This document shows, piece after piece, positions 11,100 to 22,627 of a stretch of DNA of 64,000 bases. Every line of letters begins with the position of its first letter. The first letter of the stretch is position 1. The DNA is from Conoideocrella luteorostrata (lineage: Eukaryota; Ascomycota; Sordariomycetes; Hypocreales; Clavicipitaceae), in assembly GCA_032433595.1 (NCBI GenBank), contig JASWJB010000233.1, positions 1-64,000 on the forward strand, written 5' to 3'. Made by a program: the position numbers and the translations under genes. Under the pieces are notes generated by a model. It made no database searches. It was given only the letters and a program-made list of their open reading frames with translations, and was not told the DNA's origin.

Positions 11100-12610
11100 T
11101 TAAATTTCCCGTCCCAGCACAGCGAGCACAGCGGGGAACCCACTAGGAGCACTGGCGGCTACAATTTGTCCATCATTGTGGTCCAAGGTGCATGTGGCAG
11201 TGGGCATTCCCAATATGCCCTTTTCATCTCCGCTAATGCCGAGCAAAGCATCAGGAAGCTGGTTCTTCATGTCATCTGTGGCTCTTATTTTAATCTTTAC
11301 TCTGTATCCCAGTAAGATTCTCGTGATCTTCATCAGCCTACTGGAGCCTGGCTCAATACTAGTAGTAAATCCCAGCTGAGATCGGGCCGCAGCACTAACA
11401 TCCCTGTCATAAGTAAATATTATTTATTAGTCAGCCCACCAAAGGGATTGATGAAAGCTTACCAAAACCCCCGATCAATATCGAATGCTTGCATGCCTCC
11501 AGCCTCCAGCGAGAGTTTCACATCAGAATTTGCAGCATTAGTCTTGTAAGAAGAATCATTATCCAGGTTCAGAAAACCAAGGCTGGCCCAAGAAGCCGTC
11601 TTCGCACCTGCAAGATCAAGATCCAAGTGAACCTCCTCAGGGTTCCCTTCTGTGGCATCAATCCAAGAATCAATCCTCCTATCAATCCCATTGATCGAGT
11701 ATAAAGGCCTATAATAGATCTTTTCAGGAGGAATCGTGAGGGGAGACTGTGTACTCCCTATCGAGGATGGTATGTCCATATTCGAACAAGGCATATTACT
11801 CCTGTGCGTTCGCAAATCATTATTAGTATCCATAGAAACCGTGAGGGGTATACAGCGCCTACCCCAGTCTCAATGTCGAGGTATCCTGTGCCAGATCAAA
11901 TGCGGCCAATGCTAGGCCAACACTACTGGATGTATTTATGGCGGCTAGTGCGTGGTCTTGCTCAACCCGCTTCTGTTCGCTCCGTGCCCACGCGTGGTAG
12001 ACCCCAAACTTTTCTCCCCAGGCTTCAAAGTTGTTCAGTCCCGGACCCGCTACAGATGTACTTTTTCGATACAGATCAAGATCCCTCAAATATGCTTCTG
12101 CACTCCTGTCCTGTGCCCGTTGGACCTCGGAACGGAACTTCGAGATGGAGCTACTGACGTCCGACTGAGTCACAGCCTACTTCGTGATGAGTAAGTCACT
12201 TGTGAGTAGCTAGGAAGGGTGCAAACAAAGAAACACATACATTGTCGTGAATACCCTGCAGGTACCTGAATTGGCATCAGCTTTATGGTATCTCTCGGCT
12301 ATAGACAAAAAGAAACATACTTGCGGCGCGAATCAAAGTAACTGTCGCCTTCAGGCATGTAAAATGGGGATCGAGTGTCCTGTAAAGCGTCGGCTCTGCG
12401 GAAAATGTGCTCGTTGGTGATCTCTTGAGGGGCAAACCCGCCCGCAGGGATGTCAATCAGACCTGGTGAAGCTACGAAGATGGCCTTGGAAGAGTTGGCA
12501 AGGTCGCTTTGTGTTGTCATGAGAGATTGTAGTGCAATTGCATAGGCTTTCCAGACAAGTTTCGAATCTCCCACTCCAGACAGTGAAAAACTCCTTCTTC
12601 TAGCTGCCAT
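11100..12610 (-). CDS. Unrecognised paralogue A (five exons)
   Basis: Function not recognised. The model is complement of 11100-11403, 11463-11801, 11863-12176, 12241-12265 and 12321-12610, about 423 residues. An in-frame ATG at 12628 would add six residues. It is homologous along its length to the plus-strand gene at 14281: shared landmarks are VWKAYA near the start (FWKAYA in the partner), a central YSINGIDRRIDSWID (YSIQGYGALLDGWVA in the partner) and a C-terminal region ending in a small, Ala-rich strand-like segment. Two introns split a codon at positions matching the partner, one of them inside a Trp codon. No signal peptide or membrane segment is seen, so a cytosolic protein is likely. 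Exon 4 (counted from the 3' end) is a 25-nt microexon supported by good splice sites on both sides. The two genes are transcribed away from each other. Confidence 0.7.
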
Positions 12611-12628
12611 GAGTGTAGTGGGCTGCAT

Positions 12629-13120
12629 GGTATCGTGGTTGCATCAATACTCTACTCTCCTGCCTGTGATCGCAGGAAATGGCGAAGTGAACACGGGTTA
12701 TGCTGCTTTAACCCCTAGCATCTGCTGCAAGCGAGCTTACTGAGTTGAATCAAGAACAAAATTTGAAAATCATGGATTGATCCCATTGTGAGAGACGGGG
12801 GCCCTGCGTAAGCTATCGATTGACCCGCGAGCCGCAAGGAGGGAAGCTCCCGCTGGAGCCTAGAACGAGTCCATTTCTTCGTACTCCGTACACAATAACC
12901 CCTTGTTTCATCCTACAAGGATACTTGACAGGAGCTGGATCGATGCTTCACACAATACACGAGGGCAGCTAGTGAAAACTATGCGTAGACATCCCTGTGG
13001 CGCAATGTAATTTGCTCTTTGATAAGCTGCATTCACCGCTATTATGTACATTGGTAAAATAATTCAAGGGTTAAAGTGTACATATATGTACGAGCAGCCT
13101 GTGGCGTAAGGTATTGCATG
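12629..13120. other. Intergenic region upstream of paralogue A
   Basis: First part of the divergent promoter region between the two paralogues. One TACTCCGTAC-type decamer is present near 12882. No gene seen. Confidence 0.4.
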
Positions 13121-13495
13121 CTGTTCGAGACTAATATTAACCCGTGCCTCGAACCAAGATAAGCATAAGACCAATGACGGCCTATATCTTGGAGCCTAGG
13201 GCTGTGAGTGGACGTAAAGTAGCCGTTGCGAGCCGTTGCGCCCGCGGCTACCAGAGTTAGCGCTGATTAAAACCAGCCACTTTCCTGGGCCGCAGCGTAA
13301 CGGAATGCCTCCCGTTCAGGACCAATATTAACCCGTGTCTCAAACTAAGATAAGCATAAGACAAATGGCAGCTTATGTACGGAGTATTGAGCCTAGACTC
13401 GTGAGTGAACGTAGACTATCTGTTCGGATCTATTGCGCGCGCGGCTAGCAGATTTAGCGCTAATATAACCAGCCTCTTTCCTAGACCGCGGCACG
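13121..13495. repeat. Diverged tandem duplication, two units of about 185 bp
   Basis: The segment 13121-13305 is repeated at 13311-13495. Shared blocks include AATATTAACCCGTG, AGATAAGCATAAGAC and GAGCCTAG. Many differences are transitions (for example GCCTCGAACCAAG against GTCTCAAACTAAG). The second unit holds a GTACGGAGTA decamer absent from the first. Confidence 0.8.
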
Positions 13496-14136
13496 AAAAT
13501 CATGTACACACATATGAGAGAACTGACCTTGTCATTACAATAAAGGTTCCCACTAAGAGTCTTGTTGTTTCCTAATCTACATTTAATTCGCTGTTATTAA
13601 TTCAAAACAGCGGCGCAATGGGTTGACTGGTGACTAGCTGGACGTTGCTAGGACCGGATCTCTTAGCTATGGTTGTATATTTATTTAACAGCGTGGATCG
13701 TAGCCTTGTGTATTTTAGTCTGTGTAAGGCTATTAATGCCGTGTTGAATAGTGTCTGTGGCCGGCAAACTATACATGACCTAAATACTCCGTACTCCGTA
13801 CTGACTGGTAACCGAGTGGTCCCGGATTGTGGTTCGCTTATGATAGCTGGCTGAGTGATAACCAGTACCATCTGCAGAGAAATGATTTTCGGCAAGTCCA
13901 GCCAACCAAAGATACATCGTACGGGTTCCTGCCGTGGACACTCAGCCAGCTACGAGAGAACGATCCTTACCCTTTCCGCCATTATTTGCCACTCGGCATG
14001 CAGTATGCAGTTAATATTGACCTAGCTGACAGCTGAAAAGCAAGGGAATGCCACTTCTAGACAAAACTCGGCAGCACACATACAGATGCACAGGTATCAA
14101 TATTGATACATCGTCTATTGCAAAAGCTCTCTATGT
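13496..14136. other. Intergenic region upstream of paralogue B
   Basis: Contains a double TACTCCGTACTCCGTA motif near 13785. A 69-codon open frame at 13827-14036 looks somewhat protein-like but matches nothing I recognise and is not called. Confidence 0.35.
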
Positions 14137-14146
14137 GTATATATAA
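14137..14146 (+). promoter_or_regulatory. TATA-like element of paralogue B
   Basis: TATATATAAG about 135 bases upstream of the ATG at 14281, a plausible distance for a fungal core promoter with a leader of roughly 100 nt. Confidence 0.45.
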
Positions 14147-14280
14147 GGATAGCCAACTCCCTTCAACTTGTCCTTGAATCATCAGTTTCACCACGCACTC
14201 TGGAACTTGCACATCATAGTATACCAAGAATCTTCTTACTTGAATTCTTCTCTCGAAGCGACCCAAACAAAACCAGCACC

Positions 14281-15940
14281 ATGTCTGACGGAAACCAGCT
14301 GTTTTGGAAGGCCTATGCCTCCACCATCAAGAATATCATGAATAGCGGTCCGGTTGGCGACAACACCAGGGTCTACATTGCGGCCGCCAACACGGCCGGC
14401 ATCTCTGGCGGCGCGGACATTCCAGATGTGTGCACTAATTGGGGAATTTACCAGTATGCAGACTACTTGCTGGATCCCACCAACCCCAACTGGGTCGCCA
14501 GCAAGGTCGTTCGCTACTCTGACGCCCTTAACATGACATTGCAGACCCTAAAGCCGGTTCGTAATTGCTCAATTGTACATATAGTCAAGCTGTGAGACGT
14601 GATTGCTAACATGATCACTTCTAGGGCAAGGGTGGTGATACATCTCCCGACGCATGGGACAGGCTGAACAAGGCCAAGCAGAGATTGGAGATCTATACGA
14701 CGGAAAAGGATGCGGCCAAGAAGCGGGCTTTGGAGGACTACAAAGAAGATGACAACCCTGATAAGCCCAAATCATTTGCTCAGTGGGCTCCTCTGAACGC
14801 CAATGCTTACCTGGTTGCTGTACAGAACTGGTATGTGAAGTCATATCCTATTTCCCTGAATGAGGTCAAAACAAGTGATGTCGACAATTGATTCCAGCAA
14901 GGAAACGAACAATTATATCATGACGAGGGGAATATCCACTGACTTTAATGTTGATAGGGAGGGAGCTGCCAACGAAGTCCAAATGCGAACCAACCAGATT
15001 GGTGGCTCTGGTTCTGCTCTGCTGGCTGACGCGATGAAAAAGGCTGCCAACGGAACGAACACAATGACTGAATTGAAAGGGTACGTGTTAATGCTAATTC
15101 AGTATCTCAAAATTTCAATCTAACAAAATAAAACACTCGCAGATTCAATATGAAAGCTAGCATTCAATCGGTGACCTACAATGCTGTTGGAAAAGCTATC
15201 CTTCCTAACCCTCTCGACACCCAATTTGTACCTCAGTACTCCATCCAAGGCTATGGGGCTCTACTCGATGGTTGGGTCGCCAACTCAAACCAAAAGCCGT
15301 CCGAGTTCGGGATTAACCTATCCATTGGCAAGGATTCTTCCTACAAAGATATTGGTTTCACTGAGGCACAGGGAAATGCGTCCTTCAGCAAATTCCCCGT
15401 ATTTGACTTCTATGCCAGTGGAGGCGGACGAGTCGAGCACTCTAACTTCGACATGAGCTCGAACGCCAAGGACGTCAATGTCACCCTCAAGATCCAGCAC
15501 CACACAACAGTCACCTTCCAGCCCGGTCTATGGTAAGCGGGACAAAGCACCCTAATCTCCTCTACAAGCCATCGTTTAACATAATACGTAGGAATCTCGA
15601 TGTCAACGGCCTCATGGCTAAACTGGAAGCTAAGCCCCCAGCTATGTTCCAGAAGGTCCGCCCCACGCAGATGCTGATCGCTCAGGGTGTCAGCATGGAG
15701 GTTAGGTTCAGCAGCGACGCCAAGACGGCCTTCGACAAGGACTATAAGAAGTCGGTTCAGGGTGGCGGTGGCATCAGCATTCTAGGATTCCGCATTGGTG
15801 CCTCCGGCTCCTCTTCAGAGGAGAGCCAGTCTCACGAACACACCTGGAACTCCAGCTCGGGCGTCCTCACCGTCAACGCCGAGAACGCTCACGCGTCTGC
15901 CAGTGTGCTGGCCGTTATGGGCGAAATTGTCAGTGTTTAG
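14281..15940 (+). CDS. Unrecognised paralogue B (five exons)
   Basis: Function not recognised. Exons 14281-14556, 14625-14830, 14958-15080, 15143-15532 and 15592-15940 give 447 residues. The start MSDGNQLFWKAYASTIKN is preceded by a TATA-like element. Introns have GTATGT, GTACGT and GTAAGC donors; the first uses GTTCGT, which was chosen because it alone keeps the reading frame. The protein is homologous to the minus-strand gene at 11100-12610, with two introns at matching positions, including one inside a Trp codon. It has a charged, helical-looking first third and a more strand-like second half with a Gly/Ser-rich segment (SVQGGGGISILGF) and Ser/Glu/His residues just before the end. No signal peptide or transmembrane segment is visible. 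The family appears to be lineage-expanded, but its role cannot be stated. Confidence 0.8.
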
Positions 15941-16347
15941 AGACATTCCTTGGTCCTGAAATACTAAGAATACAATCTAAGGCTCTTTCGATTTCTGGGA
16001 GCCGAAGTTGTTGCAGGGTCGTGGGGTCAACATGTTGTGGTCCTTAAGTTGTCAAGTCTACTTATATAGCTTAACTGAAGTCATTCTTTCAATGCAGCCT
16101 GTTTCTATTGTGACTCAGGGATATGCTTCGAGTGTGTTCAATTAGAGAGCGTTGCCTAGGCTCTGAATAGAAGAAGAATATGGGCAAGACGACTAGGATT
16201 GCTGGTGTTGATGGGAAAGCTGAGGTTACATTTTCTTCTAAGTCTATGCCCCTGTGTCTGACTTGCTACTAGCGTTGATAGTTTTCATCCCGTGATAGGT
16301 TTTATCAGAGACCTAGAGTACTTCGTAGTGACATCAATTAAGATAAG
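15941..16347. other. 3' flank of paralogue B
   Basis: About 400 bases of non-coding sequence ending at the target site of a solo LTR. No gene or repeat seen. Confidence 0.4.
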
Positions 16348-16544
16348 TGTTGGAATGCCGCCAAGCACAATAGGAAGCTTATAAGCCTGTCACGTGGTCA
16401 CCTTTAAGCCACGATATTTATACGGCGATATCGTGCCTTCCACTATGACTTCTTTTCTTCTTCTTAGATAGACACAGACAATTACTAATATATTACCTTT
16501 GAAGCCGATGATCTAGATCATTGCACAACCCTGTGCAACCCACA
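16348..16544 (+). mobile_element. Solo LTR, family 1, copy 1
   Basis: 197 bp starting TGTTGGAATGCC and ending CAACCCACA, flanked by a perfect 5-bp target-site duplication, ATAAG (16343-16347 and 16545-16549). Family features present: GTCACGTGGTCACC box, TATA-like TATTTATAC, palindrome ATGATCTAGATCAT at 16508-16521 and a terminal stem TTGCACA/TGTGCAA. No internal retrotransposon region adjoins it. Strand is given by the TGTTGG end taken as 5'. Confidence 0.93.
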
Positions 16545-16699
16545 ATAAGATCAAATAGTTCAGATGCTGGATATCAGGTTATCGGGCTTCCATACACTTC
16601 TGTCAAGCAATTCAATCATAATAGGCACTAGAGCGTAGATCTGAACAAAGGCACAACTCGAGGGTGAAGGGAAACTTGTTGACCTACTTAGACAGGCGG

Positions 16700-17152
16700 G
16701 ATCTAGGTAGTAGACTCTCGGCTGTGGTATGCGTACCGTATCAGTGTACCGAGCCGACGTATCCATGGAATGGCAAAGGTTTCAGCTATCTCGTGGCATT
16801 TGTAGTGGTCTCCTAGAACAGAGAACTTTACCAATCTGTCCACGTCCATGCCGTCGAATTTCGGGATTTTCCGATGACGACCGTGAAACATGTTCATGAG
16901 GAGCAGGAGTACCTCGACATCCTAACCCGTTGCTGTTAGCTCATACTGCGGTTGTAGTTCCGAGTCAGACTTCTCGTTTTTGTCACTGTTCAAAAATCCC
17001 CTGGGCTGTTCAACGAAGCCAGTACTCTCTTTCCGAGCCTCAGATAGCATGGCGCTAGAGACAGGCGATGAAAGACTCAAATGCCTCGAAGAGAGCCGAA
17101 ATTGCTGCTGCTGCTCTGCCGGTGTAGAGTCTTGAGGCGACTGCTCGGTCAA
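16700..17152 (-). pseudogene. BTB/POZ-domain protein pseudogene
   Basis: The minus strand encodes the second half of a fungal BTB/POZ domain. An upstream piece reads RLSSRHLSLSSPVSSAML (typical of the segment after the first BTB strands), and a downstream piece reads LLLLMNMFHGRHRKIP followed by KFSVLGDHYKCHEIAE. These match the common fungal pattern of LMNIIHGR and VDYYKCHE. The two pieces are in the same frame but separated by a TAG near 16922, where a Trp codon would be expected. The N-terminal start of the domain and the usual C-terminal tail are missing or degraded. A Gln run (QQQQ) sits near the truncated N-terminus. It lies between two solo LTRs in opposite orientation. Confidence 0.7.
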
Positions 17153-17269
17153 TATTGTTTACGGTGGCCTTTGCAGTTATCAGCCACTGGTTGGACGTCT
17201 TGCTGGGTCTTTTTCATTTTCGGGTTGACCGGAGTGGATGTCCAGGCGATCTGTGAGTTTGGATGTTGG

Positions 17270-17463
17270 TGTGGGTTGCACAGGGGTTGTGCAATGATCT
17301 AGATCATCGGCTTCAAATTTAATATATTCACAAGTGTCTGTTATCTAAGAAGAAGAAAAGAAGTCATAGTGGAAGGCACGATATCGTCGTATAAATATCG
17401 TGGCCAGAAGGTAACCACGTGACGGGCTCTGTGCTTCCTATTGTGCTTGGCGGCATTCCAACA
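17270..17463 (-). mobile_element. Solo LTR, family 1, copy 2
   Basis: 194 bp, reverse orientation, with perfect target-site duplication GTTGG (17265-17269 and 17464-17468). Nearly identical to the copy at 58293: I count three transitions and one single-base indel. Palindrome ATGATCTAGATCAT at 17294-17307. The GTGACC box is changed to GTAACC. Confidence 0.93.
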
Positions 17464-17468
17464 GTTGG

Positions 17469-17750
<282 letters not shown>

Positions 17751-18625
17751 TCGTCATCGCTACCGTACTCACGAATCGAACAGGAAAGAGTTAAATATGC
17801 CAGGGGTCTGGGTACTATACACCAGATGGGTGGTTTCTTTCTTATAGCTTTCAAAGCTGAATTGCCACTTCAATGGCCTGAATTACTGTCCTTCTTGACC
17901 TACAATGACGGGCCCGACTTAGCATTTTCTTTGGAAGCAGAATCACGTCACTTTGCTGTAGACTCTGATAGAATTTGAAACATGTTTTGGGCTTAAGTTC
18001 ACGTGAGATTTATTGTACATTCTTCGTTCTCTTGTGCAGCCGCTTTGTCTATTCTGCCGCCCTGAACTGAAATCTGTTGACGGCACAGCCGGACTCACAC
18101 AACGGAACCGTAAATTCCTGCGAAAATTGAACTGCTATTTAACCTGACCCGGCAGGATATAGCCGGCACCTAATACTGTAAAGTCAAAAATTGAGATAAC
18201 TCCACGGGTGACGAACAAAACACATAAGATAATAAAAATGGCTTTAGCTCACTGAGTGTGGCAGTCTCGAAGCTAGCAGTAGGATAATAACGTGCCCCAC
18301 GCGATCCATGACACATCACATTCACGACGCGAGGGATAGGTAGGCTCACCGCAAATATCACTTCATATTGGAAGGGATGTCACCTTTGTATAACAGTTTG
18401 AGAAGTACTCGGGCTTGTTCAATAAACGCAATTTAGTGTATCTCTATCGTACTATCCGTCCACGCCCGACCTCACAAGTCCTCCCCCCTTCACCCTTAGT
18501 TACTCCGCTTTCCCTGATAATTAAATAAATGTTGAGTAATAATATATTGTTATTGCGGTAATATTGAGTTAGTCATCGGGGTGCAGGCATGGTAGGATGG
18601 GGTGAAATGGGTAGTTTGACGTGGC
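17751..18625. other. Intergenic region, no gene recognised
   Basis: About 0.9 kb between the microsatellite and the next solo LTR. No motif-bearing open frame on either strand. Confidence 0.4.
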
Positions 18626-18827
18626 TGTGGGTTGCACAGGGTCTTGTGCAAGGTATCGATACCAATGCGGTCAAAATGCAATTCAATATATTCAATAGTC
18701 TGTCTGTTTGTCTCTAGGAAGCAAGTCAGGAAGAAAGCCCTGACATCGTCGTACAAATACCGTGGTTAGAAGGTGACCACGTGACCCGCTCCGTGCTTCC
18801 AATTGTGCTTGACTGTGGATTCCGACA
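18626..18827 (-). mobile_element. Solo LTR, family 1, copy 3
   Basis: 202 bp, reverse orientation. Flanks GTGGC and GTGAC form a target-site duplication with one mismatch. The palindrome is the alternative form GGTATCGATACC at 18652-18663. The GGTGACCACGTGAC box and terminal stem are present. More diverged than copies 1, 2 and 8. Confidence 0.88.
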
Positions 18828-20060
18828 GTGACAGTCGACAGGTCGGCCAGAACTGACTGTTCATACACAGGTAGTGGTAAAGGTACGTAGAGGATACATT
18901 GGGACCACGGGTTCAGCACCAACTGGTCCCAAAAGTGTCCGTCCTCTATTGGCCTTATTTAGCAAAGCGAAAAACACATTTCGACTTTCACTGTATTCTA
19001 ATATGTGCATGTAATCAGAATAATTGGGCTATAAACTGGACAAAACTCCTGCAATTTTGCTGCCATGAATCACAGATCCACCCAAGGCATCTTCTCCGGC
19101 AAACCGGTAATGGTCACAAGGGGTCATTAAGTTGTCAAAAACCGCTGTTCAAGCTCTGTCACGGGCCGTCATTTCTTTTGCTTCCTATGAAGGGTCTTCT
19201 CAGGACATAGTTCATCTCTGTTTGAATTAACTTTACCTTGGCTATAGAGAGAGCATACTGACTTGTCGGCTAGTGTTAAAAAATCTGAGCCTCTGAAACG
19301 CGCGGGTTCTGTGGCGTAAAAAGGACGAATACTGACAACCAATAATGAATTGAATGCTCAGATTCGTCACAAAAAATGGCATAGTCATAGACTACTTTTA
19401 ATGTTCAGTTGTGACCCTTAAATAGGCTCATATTTTCCTGCAACAAGATTTGCTAGAGTACTGAGAGCTACAGTGAGCGATACTGTGCTTAAAGCTTATG
19501 TCTCCATCACTAGCTTGCTAAGTCTGCTTGAATGTATAGTAACGTGCGTAATCACAAGTGATGTGCTCCGTATTCACATTGGTTAGGTACAAAGACTGCT
19601 TCAGTTTGTAATAGGCGGATATGCATGGTTGTATTTGAAGCAATTGGAAATGTTCAAATTCATGTGCTATGATGGGAAGAGCTGTGTTACAGTGATGATG
19701 GAGGAAGAATTCCTCATCGGACGGCCTCGTCCAAATCTCCCTTTAAATCCTCCTACATTCCGAGACGGCACTTGTCTCGGATTCGTCACTCACGCCCAGA
19801 GGCTACGTAATCCTTCCTGCACTTCCTATGTAATCCACACACTCTCACACTCGTGTTACAACAGGTTGCCGGTATGCTGACGGACTTCGAAGGCGCACCA
19901 GGCATAATGACCAGCCGTAGCGAATACAAATCGAACGCCTGACTGCTGAAGATCGGTGGTACCGTGCGCAATGCTTTTTGTTGGAGCAATTAACCTCTCG
20001 AACACTGGAGCAAAAGTGTAGGCCTACTGAACTTCTCTAGTGGCTGTAATTCGGACTTAT
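18828..20060. other. Intergenic region, no gene recognised
   Basis: About 1.2 kb with only short open frames lacking recognisable sequence. No copies of the two LTR families inside. Confidence 0.4.
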
Positions 20061-20277
20061 TGCAGGAAGCACAAGGCTTCGGGTGACGAGGGTATCGATA
20101 CCGGAAGGTGAAGCAAAACAATATGCAAAACAATTCAATTCACTAGGCCTGTCTAAAAAAGAAGAGAAGAAGAAGAAGAAGAGTATCTATGCCCGCGCCG
20201 TATATAAGAGGCGCGCCAGGGTGACCACGTGACGTGACCACGTGCCTGCCCGCGTGCCTTGACGGGATATTCCAACA
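20061..20277 (-). mobile_element. Solo LTR, family 1, copy 4 (degenerate)
   Basis: 217 bp, reverse orientation, ending ATTCCAACA. Flanks CTTAT and CTTAC are a target-site duplication with one mismatch. The outer TGTGGGTTGCACA end is worn, but the palindrome GGTATCGATACC (20091-20102) is intact. The E-box region is duplicated (two ACCACGTG blocks), and a GAA-rich run replaces the usual short AAGAAGAAG. Confidence 0.8.
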
Positions 20278-22627
20278 CTTACGGAATACATTCCACACAA
20301 CACTTTTGCCTCGGAAAATATGCCCTCACAAGCGTCAAAATGATAGCGAAGGCTTATTTCGCGACGACAAGGCAAGGGAGTGCGGATAATCGGGCCGATG
20401 CTGGTAACTATTTTAGCCCTGGTTAAGCGACGGTCCCCGCTTTGGATTAATCCAGCACTCTTTTTGTTCTCCGCGAACAGCATGATTTGCGTTGAGCGGC
20501 TAAATCTAACGCCTTCTAAGTTATAAATACTATTGACTTATCTGCTATTGAGTATTACGCGCTAAATTGCAAACTGAATTGCACACCACGCTATTGTGCG
20601 CTATTGTACGCTGACTACTCTGTACACGCCAAATATACCCAGTACTGCTGCGTATAATTTCAGATGGATATTGTTAATGGAAGACTTTGTGGAAGACTTT
20701 GTGGACTTAGGAGGGCGGCTTCTATAGTAGCCAATTAGCTATGCTTATGGAATCCCACCCCTCACAAAAGCGTGCTGGTGGTGGTGGTGGTGGTGGTGCA
20801 ACGCCAGAGGGGTCGATCTTCTTTTAGAGTCATTTGATCTGTTCAAGAAACTAAAACTATCAAGCTACTACTATGCCATATGTAAAGGCTGCATCGCAAT
20901 GTCGACAGCCTGTTTTCTCTTGCTTGCCACGCCTGTAGGCTCAAGTCTGAAACGACCCGATACGCATTTCCTTGAAAGAGGCGCCCCAGAGAGGCACATA
21001 ACGCTTCAATGCAGACTTGTGCTGCACCTTTCGCAGTGATATCGTGGCAACTTTGTCATCAACCCTGATAGCGGAGCCCCTTCTCGTAAGAGCGTACCTG
21101 ATTGGTGCCCCTTTGCTGCTCGGAATGTCCTGTGCGCCCTTTGCGGCCTGGCAGTTCTCCCGTCGCGATTCTTGTTTCTCGAGGTTTCTGTCAATGTAGA
21201 GCGTGACGGTGTCGCATAGCCGGGGAATTTTAATGGGCTGATACTGCGCTAGAAAACCTCTTGTCAGTGACGTGATGGATAGAAATTAAGTTCTCAGTGC
21301 GTACATACTATGGAAACTGCCGCTCTCGGAGAGAATCGACAGCCTCTGCAATGACGGGTCGTAGCAGAGAACTTTGTGCGAGTTCATCATGGCGAGCTTT
21401 TGGTATGTGCGTATGCGTCTCAGGGATCGGATGCCCAGATAGCCAGAAACGGCCACGGACAAAGGCGCTCTCTTATGGCGGGGGATCAATCCGTCAATCG
21501 CCTGATCGGGTGACGCCCGATGAGTAGCCACATGACCTTTCTATCCCTTGGACTGGGGCAAAAGCCTAAGTATCTCTGTGGCGGCCGCAAGACCTGACCA
21601 CAGACACCCCTGTCAGCACGGGCAAATATCACACACCGTCCCGCAGGTAGAGCTGTTAGGGCTCTGGAATGTGCAATGTATCTCTTTGCAATACGCAAGC
21701 TTGCGGGGACTTCTATCATAGTATAAATTAGCGGGCAGAGTAAGTACCCTTAATAGTTTGCCACGACCCCCTGTCCGGTACGGGAAAGTGAGCCTCACGT
21801 AAAAGGTCCAGTTCGAAAAAGTGAGCCTCATCTCGTCACGGTCACCAAGACATAAGACCTGATTGGATGGGGTACGAGATGGCTGTCAAACCTTGCTCCG
21901 TATTTTGCGGGTATCAGCAGAGTACTTGACAAGGAATCTCGTGCCGTCCCGGCGTTTTTGGCTTGGCACAGTGCGGAATTCTGTCCATACATGTGCACCC
22001 ACACCGGCGGAGGCTACACATTTTTATTGTGCCGGGAAAACACTGCTTCGGTGCCTTAGGGATGTCTTCACATGAGACGGAAAATCTACAGCTTGATACG
22101 ATACCTAGTCGGCTGCCTCGATATCATGCTTTCATTAAATATCGGGGTTCACTTGCATCCGTTGCGGCCGTTTGAATTGAACAGGGCTACCAGTGTGATG
22201 GTCTGTTCCTTCGATAGCTCGCTAAGATTTTTCCCCGCTTGACACCCTTATCAACAACAATGTCTCGGAGTACTCCGTTCTGAAAGCTGAGCCAGCGCCT
22301 GCATCAATAGTCGGCCGTTGATTTGTCCTGCGAGGGCTCTAGGAAAGGATTCTCGCGGGGCGGTGAGATGTCGACGCCTCCAGGCTGTGATGTGATGGTC
22401 GCCAGCCTTGTTAGGACTTGTGCTAAACGACTTCCATAAAATATGGCAAGAACTGAATTCGGCAGAGCATTTAACTTGGCTTATGGCCTCGTTATTTTTT
22501 TTTTCCCGGCTACGTTTGTAGCAACAACAGTCGGCCTGGATAGTCTCACGGTAAGTTTGACACGGAGATTTGCGCCGCGTAATACCTCCGCCGAAGACAT
22601 AGGCTCAAGCAAGGTTTGCCGGGTGTT
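20278..22627. other. Intergenic region, no gene recognised
   Basis: About 2.3 kb upstream of the patatin-like gene. It includes a short GTG run at about 20776-20798. Open frames around 21.0-22.2 kb on both strands show no domain signatures. The last few hundred bases are the likely promoter of the lipase gene. Confidence 0.4.

Noticed and set aside
13827..14036. 69-codon plus-strand frame upstream of paralogue B
   Set aside because: Somewhat protein-like but unmatched, and it lies in the promoter region; evidence too weak to call.
16348..17463. One complete retrotransposon with two LTRs
   Set aside because: The two LTRs are in opposite orientation and have different target-site duplications, so they are independent solo insertions, and the DNA between them is a BTB relic.
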